A program made the translations under genes and the position numbers. Shown here piece after piece: positions 16,450 to 24,173 of a stretch of 64,000 nt of DNA. Numbering within the stretch: the stretch's first letter is position 1; every line of letters starts with the position of its first letter. The DNA lies in NCBI RefSeq assembly GCF_027587205.1, contig NZ_JAPDOD010000043.1, forward strand, positions 13,736 through 77,735, written 5' to 3'. The notes below the pieces were generated by a model. The model saw only the letters and a program-made list of their open reading frames with translations, was not told where the DNA came from and made no database searches. The DNA comes from Solirubrobacter ginsenosidimutans. Lineage in GTDB: Bacteria > Actinomycetota > Thermoleophilia > Solirubrobacterales > Solirubrobacteraceae.

Positions 16450-17808
16450 GTGGGACCTGCCGATCTGCCTTGTGTGGGAATTCCGTCCTATCGTGGCGCC
16501 TTCGGTCCCGAACAGGCCGCGCGGCTGTTGTGGCGCGCCGGTTTCGGGCCCAAGCCCGGGCAGGCGGAGACGCTCGCGAAGCTGGGCCTGCATGGCGCGG
16601 TGCGGTCGCTCACACGTCCGGGTTCGAAGCGGCTGAGCGGGCCGAACCCGACCGACGGCAAGGGCGCGCTCGCGCCCAAGGACGCCTGGGGCCACGACCA
16701 CCTGTGGTGGCTGGATCGCATGGTCCGCACCGAGGCGCCGCTCGTCGAGCGCATGACGCTCGTCTGGCACGACTGGTTCGCGACGTCGAAGTCCGGCGTG
16801 CCGCAGCGGCTGATGCTGCAGCAGAACACGCTGCTGCGCCGCCACGCGCTGGGCAACTTCGAGGAGCTGGCGCTCGACATCACCCGCGACCCGGCGATGC
16901 TGCTGTGGCTCAACGGCACGTCCAACAACCGCTGGGACGTCAACGAGAACTACGCGCGCGAGCTGCAGGAGCTGTTCTGTCTCGGCGCCGGGCACGGCTA
17001 CAGCGAGGGCGACGTCCGCCAGCTCGCCCGCGCGTTCACCGGCTTTCGCAACGACTGGAAGGACTCCGGCCCGACGCGCTTCCGCTTCGACCAGAAGTTC
17101 CACGACGCGGGCGCCAAGCGCATCTACCGCAAGCGCGGGAAGTTCGGCTGGCAGGAGGGCGTGCGGCTGGTCACCCGCCATCGCCGGCATCCCGAGTTCA
17201 TGGTCACCAAGCTGTGGTCGTATTTCATCCCGTCGAAGCCGTCGCCGTCGACGGTCAAGGCGCTCTCGCGGATGTACGTCGCGGGCGGACGCGAGGTGCG
17301 GCCGCTGCTGGAGGTGATCCTCGCCCACCCGGACCTGTACGCGGGCGGGAAGCGGATGGTCAAGCCGCCGGTCGTGCAGGCCGCGGGGATGCTGCGCGCG
17401 GTCGGCCGCGGGATCGACACCGACGCGTGGGCGTGGCTGTGCGACGGCGCGGGGCAGTACCTGTTCCTGCCGCCCAACGTGAGCGGGTGGGACGACACGC
17501 GCTGGCTGGACACGGCGACCTTCCGCGCCCGCTGGCAGATGGCGCAGTACATCTGCGAGCCCGCACGGCTGGACCCCGAGAAGGACGCGCCGAACGTGCC
17601 GAACGCGCCCGCCGAGCTGGTCTCGGAGGCGGTCGCGTTCTGGGGCTCGCCGGCGATCTCTTCGACGGTTCGCGCCGGCCTTGAGAAGTACGCGGCCGAC
17701 ACGTTGGCCACCGCGACCGAGAAGTGGGAGAAGACCGTGACGCCCGTGCTCGCGCTGAACGCGCTACGGATGCTGGTCGCCACCTCGCCCGACTACCTGA
17801 CGAGCTGA
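16450..17808 (+). CDS. DUF1800 domain-containing protein
   Basis: 452 residues from GTG 16450. The opening FGPEQAARLLWRAGFGP and the central WLDRMVRTEAPLVERMTLVWHDWFATS match DUF1800, a widespread family of unknown function. NYARELQELFCLGAGHGYSEGDVRQLARAFTG is another family block. No signal peptide is seen. The downstream DUF1501 gene begins 2 bases after the stop; the two families are very commonly paired, which suggests that they act together on or through the Tat-exported DUF1501 partner. Function unknown. Confidence 0.9.
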   Translation: MGPADLPCVGIPSYRGAFGPEQAARLLWRAGFGPKPGQAETLAKLGLHGAVRSLTRPGSKRLSGPNPTDGKGALAPKDAWGHDHLWWLDRMVRTEAPLVERMTLVWHDWFATSKSGVPQRLMLQQNTLLRRHALGNFEELALDITRDPAMLLWLNGTSNNRWDVNENYARELQELFCLGAGHGYSEGDVRQLARAFTGFRNDWKDSGPTRFRFDQKFHDAGAKRIYRKRGKFGWQEGVRLVTRHRRHPEFMVTKLWSYFIPSKPSPSTVKALSRMYVAGGREVRPLLEVILAHPDLYAGGKRMVKPPVVQAAGMLRAVGRGIDTDAWAWLCDGAGQYLFLPPNVSGWDDTRWLDTATFRARWQMAQYICEPARLDPEKDAPNVPNAPAELVSEAVAFWGSPAISSTVRAGLEKYAADTLATATEKWEKTVTPVLALNALRMLVATSPDYLTS

Positions 17809-17810
17809 GC

Positions 17811-19154
17811 ATGGACTGTTGCGACGAACACGCCCGCGCGTCGGCCGGGCTCCCCGCGATCGAGGCGGGCATGCCCGAGCCGGCCGGCACCGGGCTCTCC
17901 CGCCGCTCCTTCCTGCTGCGCTCGGCGGGGCTGGGTCTGGCCGTCTACGGGGCAGGCGCGCTGGCCAAGGCGCCGTGGTTCGAGACGGGGGTCGCGCAGG
18001 CGCAGGCCGCGGGACCGGGCACCGTGTTGTTGAGCGTCTTCATGGACGGCGGCGTGGACTCGCTGTCGCTGCTGGCGCCGGTGGGGGACCCGCGGTATCG
18101 GGCGTTGCGGCCGACCTTGGCGGTGGACGGTGGGCGGGAGTTCACCGAGGATTCGCGGTTGGCGTGGCATCCGTCGGCTTCTGCTCTGGCCGATCTGCAC
18201 GCCGAGGGCAAGGTCTCCGTGCTGCCCGCGGTCGGCTACACGAACGCGGACCAGTCGCACTTCACCTCGCGGCATTTCTGGGAGGTGGGCGCGCTCGATC
18301 CCCATCTCCGGACCGGCTGGCTCGGGCGGGTGCTGGATCGCGTCGGCTCGCCGGACAACCCGCTGCAGGGCGTGTCCCTCGACGGGCAGCTCTCACCCAC
18401 CTTGGCGACGGCGCGCAACCCCGTCGCGGCGATCAACAAGCCGGAGGACTCGGGCTTCTGGACGCCGGGCGCGTGGGGGTCCGCGGAGGACCTGGCGGTG
18501 CCGGCGTTCACGAACATCGGTCACGCGCTGCGCGGCTCTGCCGATCCCGCCGTCGCGCAGGCCGCGCAGGCGGCGGCGTTCGCGGGTGGGGTGCGTGACG
18601 CGCTGGCGCCGCTGGGCGCCGACGGCAAGCCGGCCTACACGCCCGCCGCGGCCTATCCCGAGACCTCGGATGCCTTCCCGAAGCGGCTCGCTGGCTTTGC
18701 GGCGATGCTCGGCGCCGGGTTGCCGGTCCGCGTCGCCTCGATCAACGCTCCGGGCGCGTACGACACGCACGCCAACCAGGCTGCGTCGCTGCCCAAGAAC
18801 CTCCAGCTCACGTTCGACTCGCTGCTCGCCTTCCAGCGCGACGTCGAAGCGCGCGGGCTCGCCGACCGCGTCCTGGTGCTGGTGTGGTCGGAGTTCGGGC
18901 GGCGCGCCCAGGAGAACGGCTCGGGCACCGACCACGGCGCGGCCGGCTGCGGATTCTTGATCGGCTCGCGGATTGCGGGCCGGATGGTCGGCGAGTTCCC
19001 GGGCCTGTCGCAGCTCGACAAGGACGGCAACCTGCGCGCGACTTCGGACTTCCGCGGCGTCTACGGCGCCTTGTGTGGCGACTGGTTCGGCGTCGACCCG
19101 GCGGCCGTGTTGCCGGACGCGCGGGGCATCGGCCGCCCGGTGATCCTCAAGTGA
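17811..19154 (+). CDS. DUF1501 domain-containing protein (Tat-exported)
   Basis: 447 residues from ATG 17811, 2 bases after the DUF1800 stop. Residues about 29-55 form a twin-arginine signal (SRRSFLLRSAGLGLAVYGAG). The rest matches DUF1501, an alkaline-phosphatase-superfamily-like fold of unknown activity: LLSVFMDGGVDSLSLLAPVGD near the start, and VLVLVWSEFGRRAQENGSGTDHGAAG with candidate metal ligands near residue 365. It was probably exported folded, with a bound metal, and forms an operon with DUF1800. A cupredoxin gene follows after a strong hairpin. Confidence 0.9.
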   Translation: MDCCDEHARASAGLPAIEAGMPEPAGTGLSRRSFLLRSAGLGLAVYGAGALAKAPWFETGVAQAQAAGPGTVLLSVFMDGGVDSLSLLAPVGDPRYRALRPTLAVDGGREFTEDSRLAWHPSASALADLHAEGKVSVLPAVGYTNADQSHFTSRHFWEVGALDPHLRTGWLGRVLDRVGSPDNPLQGVSLDGQLSPTLATARNPVAAINKPEDSGFWTPGAWGSAEDLAVPAFTNIGHALRGSADPAVAQAAQAAAFAGGVRDALAPLGADGKPAYTPAAAYPETSDAFPKRLAGFAAMLGAGLPVRVASINAPGAYDTHANQAASLPKNLQLTFDSLLAFQRDVEARGLADRVLVLVWSEFGRRAQENGSGTDHGAAGCGFLIGSRIAGRMVGEFPGLSQLDKDGNLRATSDFRGVYGALCGDWFGVDPAAVLPDARGIGRPVILK

Positions 19155-19193
19155 GTGGTCACGAATCCACCTGTGAGGTGGATACGTGACCAC
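19155..19193 (+). promoter_or_regulatory. 18-bp inverted repeat covering the RBS and start codon of the cupredoxin gene
   Basis: Arms 19155-19172 and 19176-19193 match in 17 of 18 positions around a 3-base loop (GTG). The left arm begins on the base after the DUF1501 stop. The right arm contains the only plausible ribosome binding site (AGGTGG, 19176-19181) and the GTG start codon (19186-19188). Transcribed from upstream, the mRNA would fold into a very stable hairpin hiding both. There is no U run, so a simple intrinsic terminator is less likely than translational control or RNA processing. Confidence 0.7.
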
Positions 19194-19551
19194 TTCGCGC
19201 CGGATCGTTGCCGCGGCGGTCGCCGTCGGCGCGCTCGCGGCGCCCGCTTCGGCCGCCGCGCCTGCGCGCGTCCTGGTCGAGGCGACCGAGTTTCGCTTCA
19301 CGCTGTCGCGGACGACGGTCAACGCCGGGCCGGCGATCGTCCAGCTCGCGATCCGCGGCGAGGACCCGCACGACCTGCGGCTCGCTCCGCCGCGCGGGCA
19401 TGCTTCCGCGTGGCCCGCCACGGTTCCGGAGACGCTTCCGGGCGCGGTCGCCGAGTGGCGCGGGAAGTTGACCAAAGGTCGCTGGACGCTGTACTGCTCG
19501 TTGCCCGGCCACAAGGCCGCCGGCATGCGCGCGACGCTGACCGTGAAGTAG
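19186..19551 (+). CDS. Exported plastocyanin/azurin-like cupredoxin
   Basis: 121 residues. GTG 19186 is the only possible start (in-frame stop at 19174, no other start before the signal peptide MTTSRRIVAAAVAVGALAAP). The mature part has the full type 1 copper set: His62 (EDPHDL), Cys104, His109 and Met114 in YCSLPGHKAAGM. Such small blue-copper proteins shuttle single electrons or bind copper outside the membrane. It follows DUF1800-DUF1501 in the same direction and its start lies within a hairpin. Electron partner unknown. Confidence 0.85.
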   Translation: MTTSRRIVAAAVAVGALAAPASAAAPARVLVEATEFRFTLSRTTVNAGPAIVQLAIRGEDPHDLRLAPPRGHASAWPATVPETLPGAVAEWRGKLTKGRWTLYCSLPGHKAAGMRATLTVK

Positions 19552-19570
19552 CGCCTGCCAAAATAGAGAG

Positions 19571-20014
19571 GTGGCCGACATCGCCTCCAACCGCTCCGCG
19601 TCCTACCGCTACCACTTGATGGACAAGTGGGAGGCCGGCATGGTCCTCACGGGTACCGAGGTGAAGTCGCTGCGCGACGGCAAGGCGCAGCTGAAGGACG
19701 GCTACGCCGCGATCCAGAACGGCGAGGTGTGGCTGCACAACGTCCACATCCCGCCCTACGGCCCCGCCACGCGCGAGAACCACGAGCCCGAGCGCCCGCG
19801 CAAGCTGCTCATGCACCGGCGCGAGATCGAGCGGCTGATCGGCAAGACCAAGGAGAAGGGCCTGACGCTCGTCCCGACGCGGATGTATTTCGCGGACTCC
19901 AATCGCGCCAAGGTCGAGATCGCGCTCGCCCGCGGCAAGGACGTCGGCGACAAGCGCCAGTCGATCAAGGAGCGCGAGATGAAGCGCGAGATGGAACGGT
20001 CGTTCAGGCGCTAG
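19571..20014 (+). CDS. smpB: SsrA-binding protein SmpB
   Basis: 147 residues from GTG 19571 with AGAG just upstream. Family blocks: N-terminal IASNRSASYRYHL, GMVLTGTEVKSLRDGKAQLKD, HIPPYGPATRENHEPERPRK and the basic C-terminal tail DKRQSIKEREMKREMERSF. SmpB binds the tRNA-like domain of tmRNA and places it in the A site of stalled ribosomes, with the tail in the empty mRNA channel. The tmRNA gene itself lies about 3.6 kb downstream. The last 11 bases overlap the convergent GST-family gene. Confidence 0.97.
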   Translation: MADIASNRSASYRYHLMDKWEAGMVLTGTEVKSLRDGKAQLKDGYAAIQNGEVWLHNVHIPPYGPATRENHEPERPRKLLMHRREIERLIGKTKEKGLTLVPTRMYFADSNRAKVEIALARGKDVGDKRQSIKEREMKREMERSFRR

Positions 20015-20849
20015 TGAACCCGAGGTCGAGCGGCCCGGCGGGGATGATCCGCTTCGGGTTCAGCTCGTCGTGGGTCGTGTAGTAGTGGCGCTTGATCTCC
20101 TCCAGCGCGAACGTCTCGGCGATGTGCGGCTGGTTGTAGAGGTCGGTCGTGTAGCGCAGGAGGTTCGGGTACTCGATCAGGCGCTTGCCGTTGCAGCGGA
20201 AGTGGGTGTGGTAGACGGCGTCGAAGCGCAGCAGCGTCGGCAGCAGGCGCCAGTCGGCCTCGGTGATCCGGTCGCCGGCGAGGTAGACGCGCTCCTGCAG
20301 GTGGGTCTCCAGCCGCTCGAGCGAGGTGAAGACGCCGCGGAACGCCTCGTCATAGGCCTCCTGCGAGCGGGCGAACCCGGCGCGGTAGACCCCGTTCTGG
20401 AGCTCGCTGTAGATCCACTCGTTCAAGCCGTCGATCTCCTCCTGGAGCTCCGGCGGGTAGAGGTCGCCGCCAGCCCAGTCATTGAAGATGCGGACGATGT
20501 CGGCGGACTCGTTGGAGACGATCAGCCGGTCCTCCTTGTCCCACAGCACGGGGACCGAGACGCGGCCGTCGTAGCCGGGATCGGTGGCCCGGTAGGCCTG
20601 CTCGAGGAAGTCGAACCCGTTGAGCTCGTCGGTGAAGCGCCCGCCGGTGAAGGCCCAGCCGCGCTCGTCGCGGTACGGGTCGGCATAGGAGATGTCGAGC
20701 ACCTCGCTTAGACCGAGGACGGCGCGGACGATCACCGCTCGCTGCGACCAGGGGCAGGCGAGGGCGACGTAGAGGTGGTGGCGCTCAGGACCGCCGTGCG
20801 GGCGGCCCCGGAAACGCGACTGCTGGCGAACGAAGGCTCCGGAGGTCAC
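20004..20849 (-). CDS. Glutathione S-transferase family protein (glutathionyl-hydroquinone reductase-like)
   Basis: 281 residues from GTG 20849. An N-terminal thioredoxin-like domain has ALACPWSQRAV with redox Cys32, the CPW motif of Xi-class transferases that reduce glutathionyl- or mycothiol-conjugated hydroquinones. The C-terminal helical domain has EADWRLLPTLLRFDAVYHTHF and LYNQPHIAETF, typical of that class. Actinobacteria usually lack glutathione, so the thiol partner may be mycothiol or another low-molecular-weight thiol (inference). A perfect palindrome at 20912-20925 lies 63 bases upstream and may be its operator. Confidence 0.87.
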   Translation of the reverse strand: MTSGAFVRQQSRFRGRPHGGPERHHLYVALACPWSQRAVIVRAVLGLSEVLDISYADPYRDERGWAFTGGRFTDELNGFDFLEQAYRATDPGYDGRVSVPVLWDKEDRLIVSNESADIVRIFNDWAGGDLYPPELQEEIDGLNEWIYSELQNGVYRAGFARSQEAYDEAFRGVFTSLERLETHLQERVYLAGDRITEADWRLLPTLLRFDAVYHTHFRCNGKRLIEYPNLLRYTTDLYNQPHIAETFALEEIKRHYYTTHDELNPKRIIPAGPLDLGFTSA

Positions 20850-20911
20850 GCCATCCAGTATGGAAGGGCGAATTTTCCGGAGATTGCGGAATCAACGCGT
20901 TCTGACCCCTT

Positions 20912-20925
20912 GTGCCGTACGGCAC
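20912..20925. promoter_or_regulatory. Perfect 14-bp palindrome upstream of the GST-family gene
   Basis: GTGCCGTACGGCAC is fully self-complementary without spacer. It lies in the promoter region of the minus-strand GST-family gene (start 20849) and just before the candidate RNA on the plus strand. It is most likely a dimeric repressor site; no adjacent regulator gene identifies the protein. Confidence 0.45.
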
Positions 20926-20944
20926 GTGGCGAAAAACTGTTCTT

Positions 20945-21078
20945 AGACGCGGAGGTCGGAGACGCAAAGAGCGAGGCCATGAGGCGAAAGGCCCGCCGCC
21001 CGAAGCGAGTCGCTCAGTGCTTGCACTGGAAGACTCACGGAGGGACCTCGAGCGGCTCCCTCCGCGTCTTCTTCTTTT
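20945..21078 (+). ncRNA. Candidate structured RNA with intrinsic terminator
   Basis: No gene fits in this gap. A perfect 11-bp long-range stem pairs AGACGCGGAGG (20945-20955) with CCTCCGCGTCT (21059-21069). Inside it are a hairpin of GAGTC/GACTC (21007-21011, 21032-21036) stacked on CAGTGC/GCACTG (21015-21020, 21023-21028) with a symmetric 3x3 internal loop, and a hairpin CGGAGGGA/TCCCTCCG (21038-21045, 21057-21064) followed by a T-rich tract (21067-21078). The last hairpin and the closing stem are mutually exclusive, like a terminator switch. No plus-strand gene follows for 1.4 kb, so a free-standing small RNA is favoured. Family not recognised. Confidence 0.4.
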
Positions 21079-22432
21079 AAAGCTTCAACCAGATTTCAGA
21101 TCTGGTGGGGAAGCTCGGCACAGCGTGACGGAGCCGCTCGACCGGCACCTCACCCACGATGGCGATCGTCGCCGCGTGCAGGAAGTCCGCGATCTCGGCG
21201 CCCGTGATCGTGCAGCCGACGACGATCCGCCGCTCGCGGTCGACGATCCAGCGCGTCGTCCCCGGCGCGTTGCGGCCGTAGAAGGACCCGCCGGCGTTGC
21301 CCGACGTCGACGTCTCGACGATGTCGAAGATCAGCCCCGCCTCCTCGGCGGTCTCGCTCGTGTGGCCGACCGCCGCGACCTGCGGCTCGGTGAAGATCAC
21401 GCGCGGCGAGAGCGGGCCGTCGGCGCCGTGGGAGATCACGTGGTCGTGGCCGAGCACATGGTCAGCGGAGATCCGCGCCTGGTACTTGCCCATGTGGGTG
21501 AACAGCGCCTTGCCGTTGACGTCGCCGATCGCGTACAGCCAGTCGTGGCCGGGGACGCGGTTGTGGGCGTCGACGTGGATCAGTTCGCCGGGCTTGAGCC
21601 CGACGACCTCGAGCCCGAGGTCCTTGGTCAGCGGCGTGCGGCCGAGCGCGACCAGGACCTTGTCGGCGAGCACCGTGCCGCCGTCGGTGGTCGTGACGGT
21701 GATCGTGCCGTCGTCGTGCTGCTCGATCGCCTCGGCCTTCTGCGCCGTGCGGATCTCGACCCCGTAGTCGCGCAGCGCGGCGGTCAGCTGGACGCAGGCG
21801 AACTCCTCCTCGTTGGGGATGAGCCGGCGCGCGCCCTCGATCAGCGTCACCTGGCTGCCGAGCGTCTGGAACGCCTGCGAGAGCTCCACGCCGACCACGC
21901 CGCCGCCGAGCACCACGAGCCGTTCGGGGATCTCATGGGTGGTCGTCGCATCGCGGTTCGTCCACTCGCCGTCGATGCCGTCCAGGCCGGGGATCGGCGG
22001 CAGCTTGGGCCCGGAGCCCGGCGCCAGGAAGACGGCGCGCTTGGCCGCGATCTCCTCGCCTGAGACGGTGACCCGCCGCTCGCCGGAGAGCCGCCCGTGG
22101 CCGCGGATCAGCTCGATCCCGCGGTCCTCGAGCCACGGCAGCTGGGCGTCGTCGGAGAGGTCGTGGACGATCTGGTCGCGTCGCGCGAGCACCGCCGCGA
22201 CGTCGAGCTTGCCGGTCACCGCTTCGGCCGCGCCGGGGATCCGCTCGACCTCCGCGAGCGCCTCGTAGGGCCGCAGCAGCGCCTTCGACGGCATGCACGC
22301 CCAGAACGAGCACTCGCCGCCGACCAGCCGGTCCTCGACGATCGCGACCTTCAGGCCCTTCTCAGCCAGCCGCCCCGCCGCCACTTCGCCGGCCGGGCCC
22401 GCGCCGACCACCACCACATCGAAGCTCCGCAT
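21077..22432 (-). CDS. FAD-dependent pyridine nucleotide-disulfide oxidoreductase (dihydrolipoamide dehydrogenase/mercuric reductase family)
   Basis: 451 residues, ATG 22432. The FAD-binding motif VVVGAGPAGEVAA is at the N-terminus, and the redox disulfide CSFWACMPSK (Cys41, Cys46) shows the CxxxxC spacing of class I flavoprotein reductases. A second Rossmann motif LVVLGGGVVGVELSQAF binds NAD(P)H. WLYAIGDVNGKALFTHMGKYQ is the FAD ribityl site, and HAVPSFPTRSE near the end provides the active-site His of the partner subunit. No lipoyl-acceptor genes are adjacent, so the substrate is unclear; it may be a general disulfide or quinone reductase. Confidence 0.88.
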   Translation of the reverse strand: MRSFDVVVVGAGPAGEVAAGRLAEKGLKVAIVEDRLVGGECSFWACMPSKALLRPYEALAEVERIPGAAEAVTGKLDVAAVLARRDQIVHDLSDDAQLPWLEDRGIELIRGHGRLSGERRVTVSGEEIAAKRAVFLAPGSGPKLPPIPGLDGIDGEWTNRDATTTHEIPERLVVLGGGVVGVELSQAFQTLGSQVTLIEGARRLIPNEEEFACVQLTAALRDYGVEIRTAQKAEAIEQHDDGTITVTTTDGGTVLADKVLVALGRTPLTKDLGLEVVGLKPGELIHVDAHNRVPGHDWLYAIGDVNGKALFTHMGKYQARISADHVLGHDHVISHGADGPLSPRVIFTEPQVAAVGHTSETAEEAGLIFDIVETSTSGNAGGSFYGRNAPGTTRWIVDRERRIVVGCTITGAEIADFLHAATIAIVGEVPVERLRHAVPSFPTRSEIWLKL

Positions 22433-22443
22433 GGACTCGCACC

Positions 22444-22457
22444 CTAACGGCCGTTAG
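22444..22457. promoter_or_regulatory. Perfect 14-bp palindrome between divergent genes
   Basis: CTAACGGCCGTTAG is fully self-complementary. It lies 12 bases before the oxidoreductase ATG (22432, minus) and 10 bases before the secreted-protein GTG (22467, plus), and overlaps a -10-like TAGTGT (22455-22460) for the plus-strand gene. The position fits a repressor site acting on both genes, TetR-like in form. Confidence 0.5.
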
Positions 22458-22466
22458 TGTCCTTGC

Positions 22467-23645
22467 GTGACACGCCGGGCTGCCGGATTGGCGGGTGCGC
22501 TCTTGAGCCTCGTCATCGCCGCGCCCGCGCCCGCGTTCGCCCCGCCGGAGCTGTTCGTCCGCCCGCAGACCTGGAACACGCACGAGCCCGCGGGCGACTG
22601 GATCCCGCTCGCGACGGCACCCGCGCTCAACTATCTGGGTGGCTACCTGATCGGCTATCGCCTACAGGCGTCAGGGCAAGCGAACGAGTTCCAGCGGGTC
22701 GCGCTCTCCGTGACCGGTGTGCCCGACGGCAGCCCGACACAGCCCTCCGCGTCGTCGCCGTTCTGCGTCGGCCGCGCGGGGGTGCCGGGGACGATCGTCG
22801 AGGCCGGCCCCGAGCTGCAGTTCGAGGGCAACGGCGCGTACAGCGTCAGCGTGTCGGTCGGTGCCGACCGGGACTGCCAGACCGCGGGCGCGTCCACCGC
22901 TGGGGCGTTCTCCGTCGACGTGCACGTCGCGCCCGTGCAGGTCGGCGAGCCGCAGAGCTTCCGCGTGGCCCCGCTCGCGGGCAATCCGTTCGTCGGCGTC
23001 CAGGCGCCCGTGCCGCCGGGCGGCTCCCCCGACGTCCGCTGCGCGCTCAACGGCACCGTGGCCGCCGACGGGTCCATCACCGGCGCGGTGGTCGTGCCGG
23101 ATGGGAGCTTCGATCACCCTGCCGTGGTCGAGCGGGTGTTCCCGCGCCCTGGGCCGTGGGCGTGCGTTGCCCGCGGCGTGGTCGAGGGGCAGGATGACAA
23201 CCGCGACACGGTCATCTTCGGCACCCCGTGGTCGGCGCCGCTGCCCGTCGACGTCCGCAGCGACTTCCGCCGCCGCACCGGCACCGTCTCGCGTCCCAAG
23301 GCATCGCGCGTGGGGTTCACGTTCGTGGCCGAATGGCCGGAGCTCGCCGGCGGTGGGCGCGGCACCGTCACGCTCTCGCGCGCGACCGGGTGCAAGGGCG
23401 CGCGGTTCAAGCTGCGCAAGGTGCAGACCGCGAGCGGGACGTTCGACGCCAAGCGCATGCGGCTCGAGCTCAAGCGCCCGAAGGCCGGGTTCTACCTCGG
23501 GCGCTTCGCGTTCTCCGGCACGCGGTTCCTGCGCAGCGGTGACGACCCGAACCCGATGCTCGTCCTCGCCACGCGCGCAAAAGTCGGCTTCTCCGACCCG
23601 AAGGCCTTCCCGCATTGCCCGGGCTACCGCCCACGTCTACAATGA
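22467..23645 (+). CDS. Secreted hypothetical protein with Ig-like C-terminal region
   Basis: 392 residues from GTG 22467, which lies only 6 bases after a -10-like TAGTGT, so the transcript may be leaderless. A signal peptide spans residues 1-25 (LAGALLSLVIAAPAPAFA). The body is beta-rich with scattered cysteines in pairs (CVGRAG, CQTAG, CALNG, CVARG), suggesting disulfides outside the cell. Residues about 270-380 resemble the basic beta-sandwich domains found at the ends of other secreted proteins here. No catalytic motif is seen; function unknown. Confidence 0.75.
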   Translation: MTRRAAGLAGALLSLVIAAPAPAFAPPELFVRPQTWNTHEPAGDWIPLATAPALNYLGGYLIGYRLQASGQANEFQRVALSVTGVPDGSPTQPSASSPFCVGRAGVPGTIVEAGPELQFEGNGAYSVSVSVGADRDCQTAGASTAGAFSVDVHVAPVQVGEPQSFRVAPLAGNPFVGVQAPVPPGGSPDVRCALNGTVAADGSITGAVVVPDGSFDHPAVVERVFPRPGPWACVARGVVEGQDDNRDTVIFGTPWSAPLPVDVRSDFRRRTGTVSRPKASRVGFTFVAEWPELAGGGRGTVTLSRATGCKGARFKLRKVQTASGTFDAKRMRLELKRPKAGFYLGRFAFSGTRFLRSGDDPNPMLVLATRAKVGFSDPKAFPHCPGYRPRLQ

Positions 23646-23663
23646 ACGGGCATCACCAACCCC

Positions 23664-24044
23664 GGGGACGACAGGCTTCGACGTGGTCGGTTCGTGGGGG
23701 CGGTTGCGAGTCGAGGTACCGGAGGCCTCGTAAAACCCCGGTAACAACAAATGCGAATTCTCGCACGGCCGTGGCGACCAGCCACGACTTCCCGCTCGCC
23801 GTCTAGCCGAAACTAGGCAGTGAGTCTCGGCCCCCGGAGCCTGCGACGGGATCAGGCCGAGTCAGATAGCAGGACTACTGGAGGATCAGCCCGCCTGAGC
23901 TGACCAAAGGGAAATTCGATCAGGCTGGCGCCCCACAACCTCGCCGGTGAAGCGAGTGGGGAGCGAGATTTAGAGCACCGGATACGCTCGTAGATACCGT
24001 TCTTTACGCGATCGCGGACGCGGGTTCAATTCCCGCCGTCTCCA
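23664..24044 (+). ncRNA. ssrA: Transfer-messenger RNA (tmRNA)
   Basis: The 5' end GGGGACGACAGGCTTCGACG and 3' end GGGTTCAATTCCCGCCGTCT are the tmRNA hallmarks; GGGGACG (23664-23670) pairs with CGTCTCC (24037-24043) as the acceptor stem. A T-arm GCGGG/CCCGC with TTCAAT loop is clear. CCA is not encoded after the discriminator A (24044). The tag reading frame resumes at GCG 23753 and stops at TAG 23804, encoding ANSRTAVATSHDFPLAV. With SmpB the RNA rescues ribosomes stalled on broken mRNA and marks the products for proteolysis. The LAV ending differs from the common LAA. Confidence 0.97.
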
Positions 24045-24049
24045 CTGGT

Positions 24050-24098
24050 AAAGGCCGTTGCGCAGGACCACGAATTCGGTCCCTGTGCAGCGGCTTTT
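24050..24098 (+). terminator. Intrinsic terminator of ssrA
   Basis: A long GC-rich stem starts 6 bases after the mature tmRNA end: AAGGCCGTTGCGCAGGACC pairs, with a few mismatches, with GGTCCCTGTGCAGCGGCTT around a short loop, then TTTTGTCGTTCTT follows. Position and T tract fit a factor-independent terminator. Confidence 0.75.
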
Positions 24099-24173
24099 GT
24101 CGTTCTTGGGCGCGAAGCGCCGCGCACTCGAAACCCGCTGCTGGACGGTGGAGGTCGGCACGTTCACACGAGG

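Noticed and set aside
20945..21078. Cyclic di-GMP (GEMM) riboswitch
   Set aside because: ACGCAAAG is present, but the required CACAGGGCAAACC segment and tetraloop receptor are not, and no plus-strand gene follows.
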